Positions 17,586 to 26,241 of a DNA stretch of 37,362 bases are shown one piece after another. Where the stretch lies: assembly GCA_944390085.1 (NCBI GenBank), contig CALXOT010000020.1:1-37362 (forward strand). Direction: 5' to 3'. A model generated the notes under the pieces. It saw only the letters and a program-made list of their open reading frames with translations. It ran no database searches and was not told where the DNA came from. Origin of the DNA: an uncultured Succinivibrionaceae bacterium (GTDB lineage: Bacteria; Pseudomonadota; Gammaproteobacteria; Enterobacterales; Succinivibrionaceae). The first letter of the stretch is position 1. Every line of letters starts with the position of its first letter. Made by a program: the position numbers and the translations under genes.

Positions 17586-19127
17586 TTACAGCGCGCCGCT
17601 TAAAGTGACGGACATGTCGCGGTAATTGGTGGCGCTCATCTCCGCAGCAATCTCGGTCGCCCACAACAGGGCATGCTCATACAGGTGCAGCACTGCTGCC
17701 GGATTGCAGTTCAGCTTACGGCAGGAGGCAAAAAAGCGCGGCAGATCATTATCCTCAAGGCCGCTTAGGCAATACAGGTAATTATCAGTATGCTGCACAA
17801 TTTCCGGGGCAAATGCCAGGGATAGCAGCTTGTAGCTCATGCTGGGGTTATAGTGCTGTGCCCACATGCGATCTACTGAAAACAATGCGCTGACAAAGGC
17901 CAGCGCCTGATCATTTTCCTGCCACTCAAAATGCTGTGTCAGCTCACGCACAAAGGCAGCGCGGGTCAGTGCAATGCGCGCAGGTTCAAAGACCATGCTC
18001 ATGTCATTGTCACCTGAGCTTTGCGCAGAAATAAATATCAGACCATGCAGGGCGGTAAGCGCCAGCAGAGGCCGCAGTTCATCGATGCCAAACTCCCGGC
18101 GCAGTCTCTCCCCCAACCAGCGCTGGCCGTTAAAATCCGGATGCCGGCGCTTTAAAAAGCCCAGTACGTCCTTTTGCATATAGGGATGCCGGCTGACCAC
18201 CCGGTTTATCACCGTAAAATTAGGATGTTCTTGCTGAATTTCCTTGATCAGGGCAAACAGATCGGCATTGCGCAGCAGTACCTGCCGATCACTGTAATAC
18301 TGATGCGGGTGGAAGAAGGTGTTCATCACATAATCCACCCCGTCCGGGATCGCTGTCAACCCGTCTGCCGGCAAATGGCACAGCACGGATTTGAGCTTGG
18401 GATTACGCTGGTGCAGGACATCTAGCAGCTTCAGGTTACTTTGCAGATGTTCATCGTAATAGATCATGGCAAAGTCGATGCAGGAAAGCACATCGTACAT
18501 TTCCTGCATGCACAAATCTGCCAGCAGTTCCAGATCACAGGAAAAGCGCAGGTTTGTCCTCTTTAAGGCAACCAACAGACTGTATTTTTCGTAGAGGGAG
18601 GAGGCTAAATGCTCTCCTTTTAAATAAATGATGATACGTCCGCCCGGGATACTGTTACGGTAAGTCACCAGTTCCTGGCACAAAGGGAGGGCCAGCATGG
18701 CAGAACAACTCTGGCCGATGAAGCGGGACACTTCTCGGCGCATGAAAAAGCCAGTCAGCACATGCATGATGTGGCGCTCGCACAGATCACCGGTTGAAGA
18801 GAGATGGCTTGAAATAAACTTCAGATAATAGCAGCGCACCTGTCCGTTCTGATCATAGCAAGGGATACGATTAATCAAATGGCAGCGATCCGGGGAGCGC
18901 ACGAAGAAATTTGACTGTGCAGCTGCGGGCTCTTGCAACAGCTCGCCCAGCTCCTCCTTGTTTGCAGCACTTGCAGCGCCTTCCTCAGCCGGAGCGGGGG
19001 CTGCTGTTTGCGCAGAAGCTACCCCGGCCGTCCCCTCAGGAATACTGGCCCCACCAGCTTCCTGCGCCTGCGTTCCGGCAGCAGCCTTTTCCCTGGATTT
19101 TTTTGTTCTTCTCTTTAAACTTATCAT
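17586..19127 (-). CDS. Degenerate EAL plus HDOD signalling protein, copy 1
   Basis: The 513 residues comprise a basic start, an Ala/Glu/Gly-rich low-complexity segment to about residue 70, a degenerate EAL-like domain (about 80-280) and an HDOD domain (about 283-450). The layout is that of YuxH/CdgJ-type proteins. The EAL entry segment is NRIPCYDQNGQVRCYYLKF where active relatives have a GYELLFR-type sequence, and no catalytic EAL glutamate is seen. The HDOD part shows LFALIKEIQQEHPNFTVINR and VSRHPYMQKDVLGFLKRRHP. Such proteins usually act as non-enzymatic regulators, often of motility or surface attachment. It has a paralogue immediately upstream and its own promoter with a CRP-like site. 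The low-complexity N-terminus is absent from the paralogue. Confidence 0.82.
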   Translation of the reverse strand: MISLKRRTKKSREKAAAGTQAQEAGGASIPEGTAGVASAQTAAPAPAEEGAASAANKEELGELLQEPAAAQSNFFVRSPDRCHLINRIPCYDQNGQVRCYYLKFISSHLSSTGDLCERHIMHVLTGFFMRREVSRFIGQSCSAMLALPLCQELVTYRNSIPGGRIIIYLKGEHLASSLYEKYSLLVALKRTNLRFSCDLELLADLCMQEMYDVLSCIDFAMIYYDEHLQSNLKLLDVLHQRNPKLKSVLCHLPADGLTAIPDGVDYVMNTFFHPHQYYSDRQVLLRNADLFALIKEIQQEHPNFTVINRVVSRHPYMQKDVLGFLKRRHPDFNGQRWLGERLRREFGIDELRPLLALTALHGLIFISAQSSGDNDMSMVFEPARIALTRAAFVRELTQHFEWQENDQALAFVSALFSVDRMWAQHYNPSMSYKLLSLAFAPEIVQHTDNYLYCLSGLEDNDLPRFFASCRKLNCNPAAVLHLYEHALLWATEIAAEMSATNYRDMSVTLSGAL

Positions 19128-19156
19128 CGCACTTAATAGATATTTGACAGCTTTCT

Positions 19157-19202
19157 ATTCTAAAAAATTCCCCAAAAGATTAAAGTGATATCTGTCACCA
19201 TC
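19157..19202 (-). promoter_or_regulatory. Candidate class II CRP-dependent promoter of EAL-HDOD copy 1
   Basis: GTGA at 19185-19188 and TCAC at 19195-19198 with a 6-bp spacer give the perfect core of a CRP (cAMP receptor protein) half-site pair, centred at 19191.5. On the minus strand the -10 hexamer TAGAAT occupies 19157-19162, predicting a start near 19150. The CRP centre would then be at about -41.5, the standard class II position, which also explains why no -35 is seen. The leader before the ATG at 19127 would be about 23 bases. Confidence 0.6.
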
Positions 19203-19221
19203 AAAAAAAAAAAAAAAAAAA
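19203..19221. repeat. Homopolymer of 19 A
   Basis: An uninterrupted run of 19 A on the plus strand (T on the coding strand of the flanking genes) lies between the two EAL-HDOD paralogues. It starts 4 bp upstream, relative to transcription, of the CRP-like core of copy 1. No other run of this length exists in the window. Such tracts change length by slipped-strand replication and can alter promoter geometry; sequencing error in run length is also possible. Confidence 0.9.
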
Positions 19222-19301
19222 TATTACTTATCAATATGTTAACCTATTGTCGGCTCTTTTCCTGTCTGTCTGCATGCGCCAATTTGATGCGCTGTCTTTA
19301 T

Positions 19302-20699
19302 TCAGGCAGGATCTGCCAGATCAGCGTCTGGGGCATCATCCTCCGCCTCAGCTGAGGGCAAGGCCAGGGTCACCGTGAAATCAGAATAATTAGTCGAATA
19401 AAGTATAGCAACTATATCATTTGACCACAGCAAGGCTTCCTCATAATAATGCAGGGCAAAACCTACCGTACCATTCAGGGACATCAGGACACGTACAAAG
19501 CGGTTCAGGTCAACCTGCTCTAAGGCAATCACACACTCCAGCATCATGTCAAATAAAGACAGATCCGTAATCTGTTCAGGCATACTTAAAAGCGTCTGGG
19601 CAAGCTTGGGATTGAGCAAGGAAGCCCACACCCGCTCCAATGAAAACAAGCCGTAAACGAATGCCAGGCTCTGATTTTTTTGATCAAGTTTTATTTCACG
19701 CGCCATCAGATTCATGAAATATCCACGGATCAAAGCGGTCTTAAGCGGCTCAAAGGCAGCATTCTTGGCAAAGGGATCGCCGCCATTGGCAGCCAGAAAA
19801 GCCAGGCCATGCAAAGCACAGATAGACAGCACGCAGCGCATCCACTCCGTACCAAAGCGCTGCACAAAAAGGGCTGACTGCCACTTTCTTTCCTTAAAAT
19901 TAGGATCACGGTATTTAAGCAGGTTGATGACATCGCGCTGCATATAAGGATGGCGCCTGACTATACGGTCAACCACCCGTTCAAAATCAGGTTCAGTGCT
20001 TGAAATCTCCTTGATCAGGGCAAACAGATTGGCATTATGTAACAGAACCTTTTTATCGGAATAAAAGGTATGCGGCTGCATAAAAAAGCTTAACACCAGA
20101 TCAGTGCCGCCCAGCTCCAGCACCTGCTGTCTTTGCTCCAGACTGTCAACTCCAGTGGTGATAATTCTAAGCCTCGGATTAAAGCGCTTTAAATCAAATG
20201 CTTTACCCAGATCCTGCAGATAATGCGCAGAGTAATGGATCACCAGGAAATCAAAGGATGAAACCTGCTCACGCCAGCCCTGCGGGGAGTTCAGGCATTC
20301 CAGATCACAGGCAAAACGCACTCCGGCCCGACGCAATGCCATCACCAGATGCCGGTTTTGCAGTGCCGGTTCCTCCTGCTGTCTTATATGAACCACCAAC
20401 CTGCCGGTGGGATATTTGTCCTTTAAGGTCAGCAGATCCCGGCACAAGGGCAGGGCTATCATGGCACTGCCGTTTTGTCCCACAAACTCTGACAGGCTGC
20501 GGCGGATCAGGAAGCCATGCAACACATGATATACATGCCGCGGCTCCAGTGACTGCTTTACCAGCATGTTGCCTGAGGTAAATTCCAAATAATAAAGACG
20601 CGTCACCCCGTTTATTTCAGAAATCGGGATGCGGCTTAACAGATGACAACGGTTAACGGAACGCCGGTACGAGCCCCGGCCTGCTGTAGGTTCAGTCAT
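19302..20699 (-). CDS. Degenerate EAL plus HDOD signalling protein, copy 2
   Basis: The 465-residue product parallels its downstream neighbour along its whole length apart from the low-complexity N-terminus. Matching blocks are SVNRCHLLSRIP / SPDRCHLINRIP, EFVGQNGSAMIALPLCRDLL / RFIGQSCSAMLALPLCQELV, and NLFALIKEISSTEPDFERVV / DLFALIKEIQQEHPNFTVIN. The degenerate EAL region covers about 15-215 and the HDOD region about 220-385, ending in an acidic tail (EAEDDAPDADLADPA). There is no catalytic EAL motif, so a regulatory role is inferred. The pair is a tandem duplication that has diverged considerably, with 174 bp between the copies. Confidence 0.82.
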   Translation of the reverse strand: MTEPTAGRGSYRRSVNRCHLLSRIPISEINGVTRLYYLEFTSGNMLVKQSLEPRHVYHVLHGFLIRRSLSEFVGQNGSAMIALPLCRDLLTLKDKYPTGRLVVHIRQQEEPALQNRHLVMALRRAGVRFACDLECLNSPQGWREQVSSFDFLVIHYSAHYLQDLGKAFDLKRFNPRLRIITTGVDSLEQRQQVLELGGTDLVLSFFMQPHTFYSDKKVLLHNANLFALIKEISSTEPDFERVVDRIVRRHPYMQRDVINLLKYRDPNFKERKWQSALFVQRFGTEWMRCVLSICALHGLAFLAANGGDPFAKNAAFEPLKTALIRGYFMNLMAREIKLDQKNQSLAFVYGLFSLERVWASLLNPKLAQTLLSMPEQITDLSLFDMMLECVIALEQVDLNRFVRVLMSLNGTVGFALHYYEEALLWSNDIVAILYSTNYSDFTVTLALPSAEAEDDAPDADLADPA

Positions 20700-20789
20700 A
20701 GGCAGATTTTAACGCTCTGTCAGGACGCGCAGAACACCAATCCGCTTAAAAACTGGTTTTGATATAGTTTTTGTGAGTCAGAGCAAATT

Positions 20790-20822
20790 TTAAGGCCACC
20801 GATAAAATTTCTGCGGCCTTAA
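20790..20822 (-). terminator. Probable terminator after mpl
   Basis: TTAAGGCC at 20790-20797 is perfectly complementary to GGCCTTAA at 20815-20822 (8 bp, 17-base loop). On the minus strand it lies about 30 bp after the mpl stop codon and is followed by a weak T-containing stretch. It probably ends the nqrM-apbE-mpl transcript, but the U-tract is poor. Confidence 0.5.
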
Positions 20823-20852
20823 GAACCTGCTTACGGATAGTGTAAGCAAGGA

Positions 20853-22202
20853 TCACAGCGCCTGAGCTAATTTGTATACCAGACCATTAAAAGATCCGTT
20901 GCTCATGATGAGCACGGCTGTAGCAGGGTGCAGGCAGGATTTAAGGTAGGCATACAATTTGTCAAAATCAGTAAAGACCTGATGGGGTACGCTGCACCCT
21001 GCAAGCACTGCCTGTGCATCAAAGTGCACATTAGGCCCCTGATAGATCACAGCCTCATCAGCCGCATCAAAGCTCTGCGCCAGTGCCGCCGCAGTTGCCC
21101 CCATCTTCATGGAGTTGGAGCGCGGCTCAAACACGGCAATAAGACGGGTATTACGGCCAACATGGGCACGCAGTCCTGCCAGGGTAGCCTTTACTGCCGT
21201 GGGATGATGGGCAAAATCATCATAAATGGCACAGCCTGAGGCACTTTTTACCAGTTCCAGTCGCCGTTTGGGTAATCTGAAGGAACTCAGGGACCGTGCT
21301 GCAGCCTGCGGATCTACCCCGATACACACAGCTGCCGCGATGGCTGCCTCAGCGTTACGCACATTATGGGCGCCGCAGCAGGGCAGCTCAAATTCACCTA
21401 AGGGCTGTTCCTGCTGATATAAGGCAAAGCGTGAACCTTCAGGATTCAACAATTCTGTCTTAAACCCCCTGCTGCTGTTAAGTTCCACTTTATTGCTCCA
21501 CAGTCCGCGGCTTAACACGTCAGCTAAATTGACATCATCAGAGGACACCACCACACTGCCCCGGCCTGGGATGGTGCGCACTAAATGGTGGAACTGGCGC
21601 TTTATATCCTCGATGCTGTCAAAAATATCCGCATGATCATATTCAAGGTTATTGAGCACTGCGACCGTGGGATGGTAATGCACGAACTTGGAGCGCTTGT
21701 CAAAGAAAGCACAGTCATACTCATCGGCCTCAATGACAAAGTAAGGGCTGTCAGTAGCCCTAGCGCCACATTTGAAATTCTCCGGCACCCCACCTATCAG
21801 GAAGCCCGGGTTCAGGCCATTTGTCTCCAGGATCCAGGATAGCATGGCGGTGGTGGTGGTCTTGCCATGGGTGCCTGCCACTGCCAGCACGGTACGGTCC
21901 TTTAAGTAATGCTCATACAGCCATTGCGGTCCTGACACGTAGGGCAAGCGTTCATTTAACATGCGCTCAATCACCGGCATGCCACGCTTCATCACATTAC
22001 CCACCACAATCAGATCAGGCTTTAAATCAAGCTGCTGCTCTCCGTAGCCTGGCATGATGCTGATGCCGGCTGCCTCAAGCTCTGTGCTCATAGGCGGATA
22101 AACATTAAGATCACTGCCAGTTACCTGATGGCCGGCAGCACGCGCAATCAACGCCAGTCCTCCCATGAAGGTGCCACAGATCCCCAGAATATGAATATGC
22201 AT
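20853..22202 (-). CDS. mpl: UDP-N-acetylmuramate:L-alanyl-gamma-D-glutamyl-meso-diaminopimelate ligase
   Basis: Mpl recycles cell-wall tripeptide by ligating it to UDP-MurNAc with ATP in the cytoplasm. The 449 residues start MHIHILGICGTFMGGLALIA. They contain the Mur-ligase P-loop AVAGTHGKTTTTAMLSWIL, the conserved FVIEADEYDCAFFDKRSKF, and the C-terminal IYDDFAHHPTAVKATLAGLR, all diagnostic of Mpl as distinct from MurC. It follows apbE by 9 bp, so the two share a transcript. A cell-wall recycling gene downstream of Na+-NQR maturation genes is a functional mix with no obvious logic. Confidence 0.96.
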   Translation of the reverse strand: MHIHILGICGTFMGGLALIARAAGHQVTGSDLNVYPPMSTELEAAGISIMPGYGEQQLDLKPDLIVVGNVMKRGMPVIERMLNERLPYVSGPQWLYEHYLKDRTVLAVAGTHGKTTTTAMLSWILETNGLNPGFLIGGVPENFKCGARATDSPYFVIEADEYDCAFFDKRSKFVHYHPTVAVLNNLEYDHADIFDSIEDIKRQFHHLVRTIPGRGSVVVSSDDVNLADVLSRGLWSNKVELNSSRGFKTELLNPEGSRFALYQQEQPLGEFELPCCGAHNVRNAEAAIAAAVCIGVDPQAAARSLSSFRLPKRRLELVKSASGCAIYDDFAHHPTAVKATLAGLRAHVGRNTRLIAVFEPRSNSMKMGATAAALAQSFDAADEAVIYQGPNVHFDAQAVLAGCSVPHQVFTDFDKLYAYLKSCLHPATAVLIMSNGSFNGLVYKLAQAL

Positions 22203-22211
22203 AAAAAAACC

Positions 22212-23279
22212 TTAGCGTCCGGACGGCGCAGTGCACTTTAAATATTTTTCAAAATAGCGGTTATGCCGCCCTACCGGCTTGCCATCTTGCATCTCAATGG
22301 TATAAACCGCAGTCTCATGCGCATCGCCCCAGGCCAGCGCCTCGTCTGCACCCAGCACCATCAGTCCGGTATCTAACGCATCGGTCATCAGGGCATTGCG
22401 GCCGATTACGGTCACTGAAACCGTATGATGCGAAATGGGCTGGCCGCTCTTAGGATCGATAATATGTGAATAGCGCCTGCCATTGTCATCGGTAAAGTAA
22501 TTACGGTAAGAGCCTGAAGTGGACATGGCCTCCTGCTGCGGGCACACCACCGCAAAGGGTTGTCCGTCCGGATCAACAGGATTGACTATCCCCACCCGCC
22601 AGGGCTTGCCTTCAGGATTGAGCCCACGGCTGCGGATTGCTCCTGCAATTGAAACCAGATAGTTTTCTACCTTTTTTTCATCCAGCAGCTGCGCCAGCAG
22701 ATCAACGCCCAGCCCCTCCCCTACGGTGGACAGATCAAGCTGCACCCGTGGATCTTTCTTTTCCAGAAAAGCGCTGCCCCCAATATAGCGCACGGCATAC
22801 TTATCCATGCCCACGTATTGCCGTGCCGCAGCAATCTCCTCAGCTGAAGGCACCTTCACCGGCCTGCCGTCAGGGCCAAAGCCCCACAGGTTGACCAGGG
22901 GCTGAATGGAGATCTCAGTAGCTCCACCGATACGCAGCGCCTGACGGTTAACCTCCTCAATCACATGAGCCAGATAAGTGGAAATCTGCATCGGCTCAGT
23001 ACTGTCCCGCTGATTGAAACGTGAGATTTCACTGCCCTTGTCAAAAGTGGAGATGGCATCGATCACGGTCTGGAATTGAGCCCTGGCATCCTTTTCCAGC
23101 TGCTCCTTGCCTCCCTTGTAATCAGCAGGTACGGTCAGCTGATAAAAAGTCCCCATGGTCTGCCCGCTCACCCGCAACACTTCAGCAGGCTTTACCTGTT
23201 CCCCACCACATCCTGCAAGAGGCACTAATGCCGCAAGCATCAGGGACAGGCACACACTTTTTGTTTTAAACATAATCAC
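22212..23279 (-). CDS. apbE: FAD:protein FMN transferase ApbE (lipoprotein)
   Basis: ApbE takes FMN from FAD and attaches it to a threonine in D-x-(S/T)-G-A-T sites, including those of NqrB and NqrC. The 355-residue product has a lipoprotein signal peptide with lipobox LAGC, the lipidated cysteine being residue 24, so it works on the periplasmic side. SGQTMGTFYQLTVP, DLSTVGEGLGVDLLAQLL, STSGSYRNYF, and the metal-site motif TDALDTGLMVLGADEA are all typical. The start is GTG at 23279, supported by AGGA seven bases upstream; an ATG two codons later is the alternative. It lies downstream of nqrM, and its likely substrates NqrB and NqrC are encoded 12 kb away in the same window. Confidence 0.96.
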   Translation of the reverse strand: MIMFKTKSVCLSLMLAALVPLAGCGGEQVKPAEVLRVSGQTMGTFYQLTVPADYKGGKEQLEKDARAQFQTVIDAISTFDKGSEISRFNQRDSTEPMQISTYLAHVIEEVNRQALRIGGATEISIQPLVNLWGFGPDGRPVKVPSAEEIAAARQYVGMDKYAVRYIGGSAFLEKKDPRVQLDLSTVGEGLGVDLLAQLLDEKKVENYLVSIAGAIRSRGLNPEGKPWRVGIVNPVDPDGQPFAVVCPQQEAMSTSGSYRNYFTDDNGRRYSHIIDPKSGQPISHHTVSVTVIGRNALMTDALDTGLMVLGADEALAWGDAHETAVYTIEMQDGKPVGRHNRYFEKYLKCTAPSGR

Positions 23280-23344
23280 TGCTAAGTCCTACCACAGTCC
23301 TACTTCGGTACTTAAATCAGCTGCATCCTGACTTCCGGAAAAGG

Positions 23345-23617
23345 CTAAACCTGCTTATGCGCAATTTTCAGATCAGCCTGGCAGCTCTTGCCTGGCTTGT
23401 GATTCTTATTGCCCGCAAAACCACAGTTTAAAGTACAGGCACTGCAGGTCAACCCTTCCAGGGCAGCTGCAGCCTCCTCCTCCGACTTAAGCGGGGTACC
23501 GCGCAACATAAAGCCCAGAGCCATGCAGCCCACGAACAGCACGAAAAAGACAAAACTGATTACAAAAACCATATCCAACCTGTAGTTTGCCAAGAGCGGC
23601 CACAGCGCCGCCTTCAT
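23345..23617 (-). CDS. nqrM: Na+-NQR maturation protein NqrM
   Basis: The short membrane protein (90 residues) has one transmembrane helix (MVFVISFVFFVLFVGCMALG) followed by GFMLRGTPLKS. A cysteine-rich tail follows, with CSACTLNCG and a later cysteine in PGKSCQADL. This pattern matches NqrM, needed to deliver iron for the NqrD/NqrE cluster. Vibrio nqrM is encoded right after nqrF-apbE; here the order is nqrM then apbE. In-frame ATGs are at 23617 and 23572. Related proteins begin directly with the hydrophobic helix, and a minus-strand TATAAT at 23634-23639 leaves only a very short leader for the first ATG, so 23572 (75 residues) is a serious alternative. Confidence 0.88.
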   Translation of the reverse strand: MKAALWPLLANYRLDMVFVISFVFFVLFVGCMALGFMLRGTPLKSEEEAAAALEGLTCSACTLNCGFAGNKNHKPGKSCQADLKIAHKQV

Positions 23618-23633
23618 TAGTTAACCTGATGGC

Positions 23634-23709
23634 ATTATAACCTGGACAGCCCGCCTGCGGAGCTGTCCTCGTGCAGCTTAAACCCAATAGTTTATAGCAA
23701 GTGTATAAT
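23634..23709. promoter_or_regulatory. Divergent nqrM/proS promoter region with a central palindrome
   Basis: A minus-strand TATAAT (23634-23639) faces nqrM and a plus-strand TATAAT (23704-23709) faces proS. Between them GGACAGC at 23644-23650 and GCTGTCC at 23662-23668 form a 7-bp inverted repeat. The arms extend inward by CCG/CGG around a 4-base loop, with one unpaired base. No convincing -35 was found on either side, which suggests activator dependence or an operator role for the palindrome. Confidence 0.5.
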
Positions 23710-23787
23710 ATGCAGGATTTATCCCTGCTTTTTGTAGAAATTCAGGACAAAAAGCGGCACATAGTTTATTAGTTTCAGGAAAGTTAA

Positions 23788-25545
23788 ATGCGTACCAGCA
23801 GATATCTGTTATCCACCCTTAAGGAAAACCCCGTTGAGGCAGCAGTAGTCAGCCACCGCCTGATGCTGCGCGCCGGTCTTATCCGTCAAATCGCCTCCGG
23901 CCTTTATACCTGGCTGCCCACCGGATTGCGCGTGCTGCATAAAGTAGAGCAGGTGATCCGCGAGGAAATGAACCGTAAGGGCGCAATTGAGCTTTCCATG
24001 CCGGTGGTACAGCCGGCCGATCTGTGGCGTGAAAGCGGGCGCTATGACAAATACGGCCCCGAGTTATGTAGGCTTAAGGACAGAAAGCAAAACGAATTTG
24101 TGCTGGGGCCTACCCATGAGGAAGTGATCACTGCCATTGGGCGCAGCGAAATTAAGTCGGCAAGGCAGCTGCCCTTAAACCTCTATCAGATCCAGACCAA
24201 ATTCCGTGACGAAATCCGCCCGCGCTTTGGAGTCATGCGCGGCCGTGAGTTCATCATGAAGGATGCCTATTCCTTCCACCTCGATCATGACTCACTTGAT
24301 AAGACCTATGAGGACATGTACGATGCCTACAGCCGTATCTTCACCCGCCTCGGACTTGACTTCCGTCCGGTGGAGGCAGATACCGGAGCCATCGGTGGCA
24401 ATCACTCTCATGAGTTCCAGGTCTTAGCTGATGCCGGTGAAGACACCATCGCCTACTCTGACGGTTCTGATTATGCTGCCAACATTGAGATGGCTGAAAC
24501 CATTGAAACTGCAGAGCGCCCTGCTCCCGGTCCCGACTACAGCAAAGCCCCGACCCCTGGCTGTCACAGCGTGGATGATGCGGCAGCAGCCCTATCGATC
24601 ACGGCAGATCAGGTGCTAAAGAGCCTTATCGTACGCGGCGAACGCGATGCTGAGGGCAAGTACGAACTCATCATGTGCTGCCTTAAGGGCAATCAGGAAT
24701 TAAATGAAGTAAAGGCCGGCAAGGTGCCCGGGATGTCTAACCCGCTGGAATTTGCCACTGATGAGGAAATCGCCGCCTTTACCGGATCGCATCCGGGCTC
24801 CTTAGGTCCGGTAGGCTTCAAGGGCCGTATCCTGGTGGACAAGGCAGCCGAGCGCATGGGTAATTTTGCCTGTGGTGCCAACGAAGATGGCTATCACCTC
24901 ATCAATGTCAACTGGGATCGTGACATCAAGGATTACGAGGTATGCGATCTGCGCAATGTCGAGGAAGGCGATCTGAGCCCAGACGGCAAGGGTAAGCTGC
25001 ATCTGCGCAAGGGAATTGAAGTCGGGCAGATCTTTATGCTCGGCAAGAAATACTCTGAGGCAATGAATGCCGTAGTGATGGACGAGAACGGCAAGAGCAT
25101 TCCCATGGAAATGGGCTGCTACGGCATCGGCGTCACCCGCGTGGTAGCTGCAGCCATCGAGCAGCATCACGATGAGCGAGGCATTATCTGGCCTGACAGC
25201 ATGGCTCCCTTTGAAGTATCCATCATTGCCATCAAGCCCGGCCGTTGCCCGCAGGTACATGCAGAGGCTGAAAAGCTCTATGCTGAGCTTGAAGCCAGTG
25301 GCATTGAAGTGCTCTATGATGATCGGGATGAGCGCCCGGGCGTGATGTTTGCCGATGCTGAGCTTATCGGCGTGCCGCATATCATTACGGTAGGCGAAAA
25401 GTCCCTGGCCAACGGCGAGATTGAATATAAGAACCGCCGCAGCGGAGAAAAGCAGAACCTTAAAGTAAGCGAAATTGCTGACTTCATCAAGGCTAAGGTC
25501 GCTGCAGCCCGTGAGCACGCCCGCACCTGCGCTGATAAGCACTGA
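23788..25545 (+). CDS. proS: Prolyl-tRNA synthetase
   Basis: ProS charges tRNA-Pro with proline. The 585 residues form the bacterial type. The class II core carries motif 2 ([20 protein letters not shown]) and motif 3 ([13 protein letters not shown]). An inserted editing domain lies between about 225 and 400 ([20 protein letters not shown] with the lysine of the alanine-editing site, then [16 protein letters not shown]). A C-terminal anticodon-binding domain follows ([21 protein letters not shown]). Length is close to the E. coli enzyme (572). It is a single gene followed by hairpins before the convergent flavoprotein gene. Confidence 0.98.
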   Translation: MRTSRYLLSTLKENPVEAAVVSHRLMLRAGLIRQIASGLYTWLPTGLRVLHKVEQVIREEMNRKGAIELSMPVVQPADLWRESGRYDKYGPELCRLKDRKQNEFVLGPTHEEVITAIGRSEIKSARQLPLNLYQIQTKFRDEIRPRFGVMRGREFIMKDAYSFHLDHDSLDKTYEDMYDAYSRIFTRLGLDFRPVEADTGAIGGNHSHEFQVLADAGEDTIAYSDGSDYAANIEMAETIETAERPAPGPDYSKAPTPGCHSVDDAAAALSITADQVLKSLIVRGERDAEGKYELIMCCLKGNQELNEVKAGKVPGMSNPLEFATDEEIAAFTGSHPGSLGPVGFKGRILVDKAAERMGNFACGANEDGYHLINVNWDRDIKDYEVCDLRNVEEGDLSPDGKGKLHLRKGIEVGQIFMLGKKYSEAMNAVVMDENGKSIPMEMGCYGIGVTRVVAAAIEQHHDERGIIWPDSMAPFEVSIIAIKPGRCPQVHAEAEKLYAELEASGIEVLYDDRDERPGVMFADAELIGVPHIITVGEKSLANGEIEYKNRRSGEKQNLKVSEIADFIKAKVAAAREHARTCADKH

Positions 25546-25578
25546 TCTTTAAGTAATTTACCTTAATGATCATTTAAA

Positions 25579-25634
25579 GGCGCTTTAGCATCAGTTAAGC
25601 GCCCTATCCCCGTCCCCAGAAGCTGTGGACGGGG
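25579..25634 (+). terminator. Two hairpins after proS
   Basis: GGCGCTT at 25579-25585 pairs with AAGCGCC at 25597-25603. Further on, CCCCGTCC at 25608-25615 pairs with GGACGGGG at 25627-25634, followed by CTATTTATT. The second hairpin with its T/A-rich tail is the likelier intrinsic terminator; it ends 5 bp before the stop of the convergent gene. Confidence 0.6.
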
Positions 25635-25638
25635 CTAT

Positions 25639-26151
25639 TTATTGTGCCATAGGGCTGCGGCGATGCTCCTTCAGGGCCGCGCGACTTACCTTAAGGGCAA
25701 AGCATTGCACCGCTCCCATTCCAGGTTCAATCCTGCTGCCTAAAACCTCTGCAGGCAGGGAACTGCCTAAATGCTGCAGCAGTGCCACCAGCGCCTGCAC
25801 AGCCTGCTTCCCCTGAAGGAAACTTACAGTGCCCTCACCGCATACACTCTGATAGAAAGTACTGCTTTTGCAATCCCCGGTATTGTGCACGTAAGACTGC
25901 AAGGTTACAGTAAAACCTGCCTGCGGGCAGCGGCGCAACAATTCATATTTACGGCCAGCCTTCGCCCCATGAAAGATGAGGTAAAGCTCATCATCCATGA
26001 GCAGCGGTGCATAGTTGACGGTTACCGCATAAGGGCAAGGCTGATCCTTAAGGGCCAGCGTAAGCTGGCTGCCGGCAAAAAGCGCCTCAATCACCTTAGC
26101 AGGCGAGGTCTGCGCCCGTTCCTTGCGCCGTACTGATACAGTCTCAAACAT
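25639..26151 (-). CDS. NimA-like pyridoxamine 5'-phosphate oxidase-family protein
   Basis: The 170-residue cytoplasmic protein has the split-barrel flavin-binding fold of the NimA/PNPOx-like group. The N-terminal part AKVIEALFAGSQLTLALKDQ is followed by YAVTVNYAPLLMDDELYLIFHGAKAGRKYELLRRCPQAGF; the HGAKAGRK-type stretch is the phosphate-binding region for FMN. The later CGEGTVSFLQGKQAV segment matches the family. Members reduce nitro compounds or have unknown physiological substrates; 5-nitroimidazole resistance is known for true Nim proteins but cannot be assumed here. It is a single gene, divergent from mglB. Confidence 0.82.
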   Translation of the reverse strand: MFETVSVRRKERAQTSPAKVIEALFAGSQLTLALKDQPCPYAVTVNYAPLLMDDELYLIFHGAKAGRKYELLRRCPQAGFTVTLQSYVHNTGDCKSSTFYQSVCGEGTVSFLQGKQAVQALVALLQHLGSSLPAEVLGSRIEPGMGAVQCFALKVSRAALKEHRRSPMAQ

Positions 26152-26241
26152 ACAAATCTATCTCCTGCCATCCGCTTTGAGCCTACAGCTGCGGCTACCT
26201 GCCCTACCGTACTGCGAGCTTCTGCAGAATATTGATGCTTA

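Noticed and set aside
24802-25542. Minus-strand 246-codon frame inside proS
   Set aside because: It lies fully antisense to the well-supported proS gene and is a shadow of its codon bias.
25639-26151. Nitroimidazole resistance determinant
   Set aside because: The fold family is shared with Nim proteins, but many members have no such role; sequence alone does not support the resistance call.
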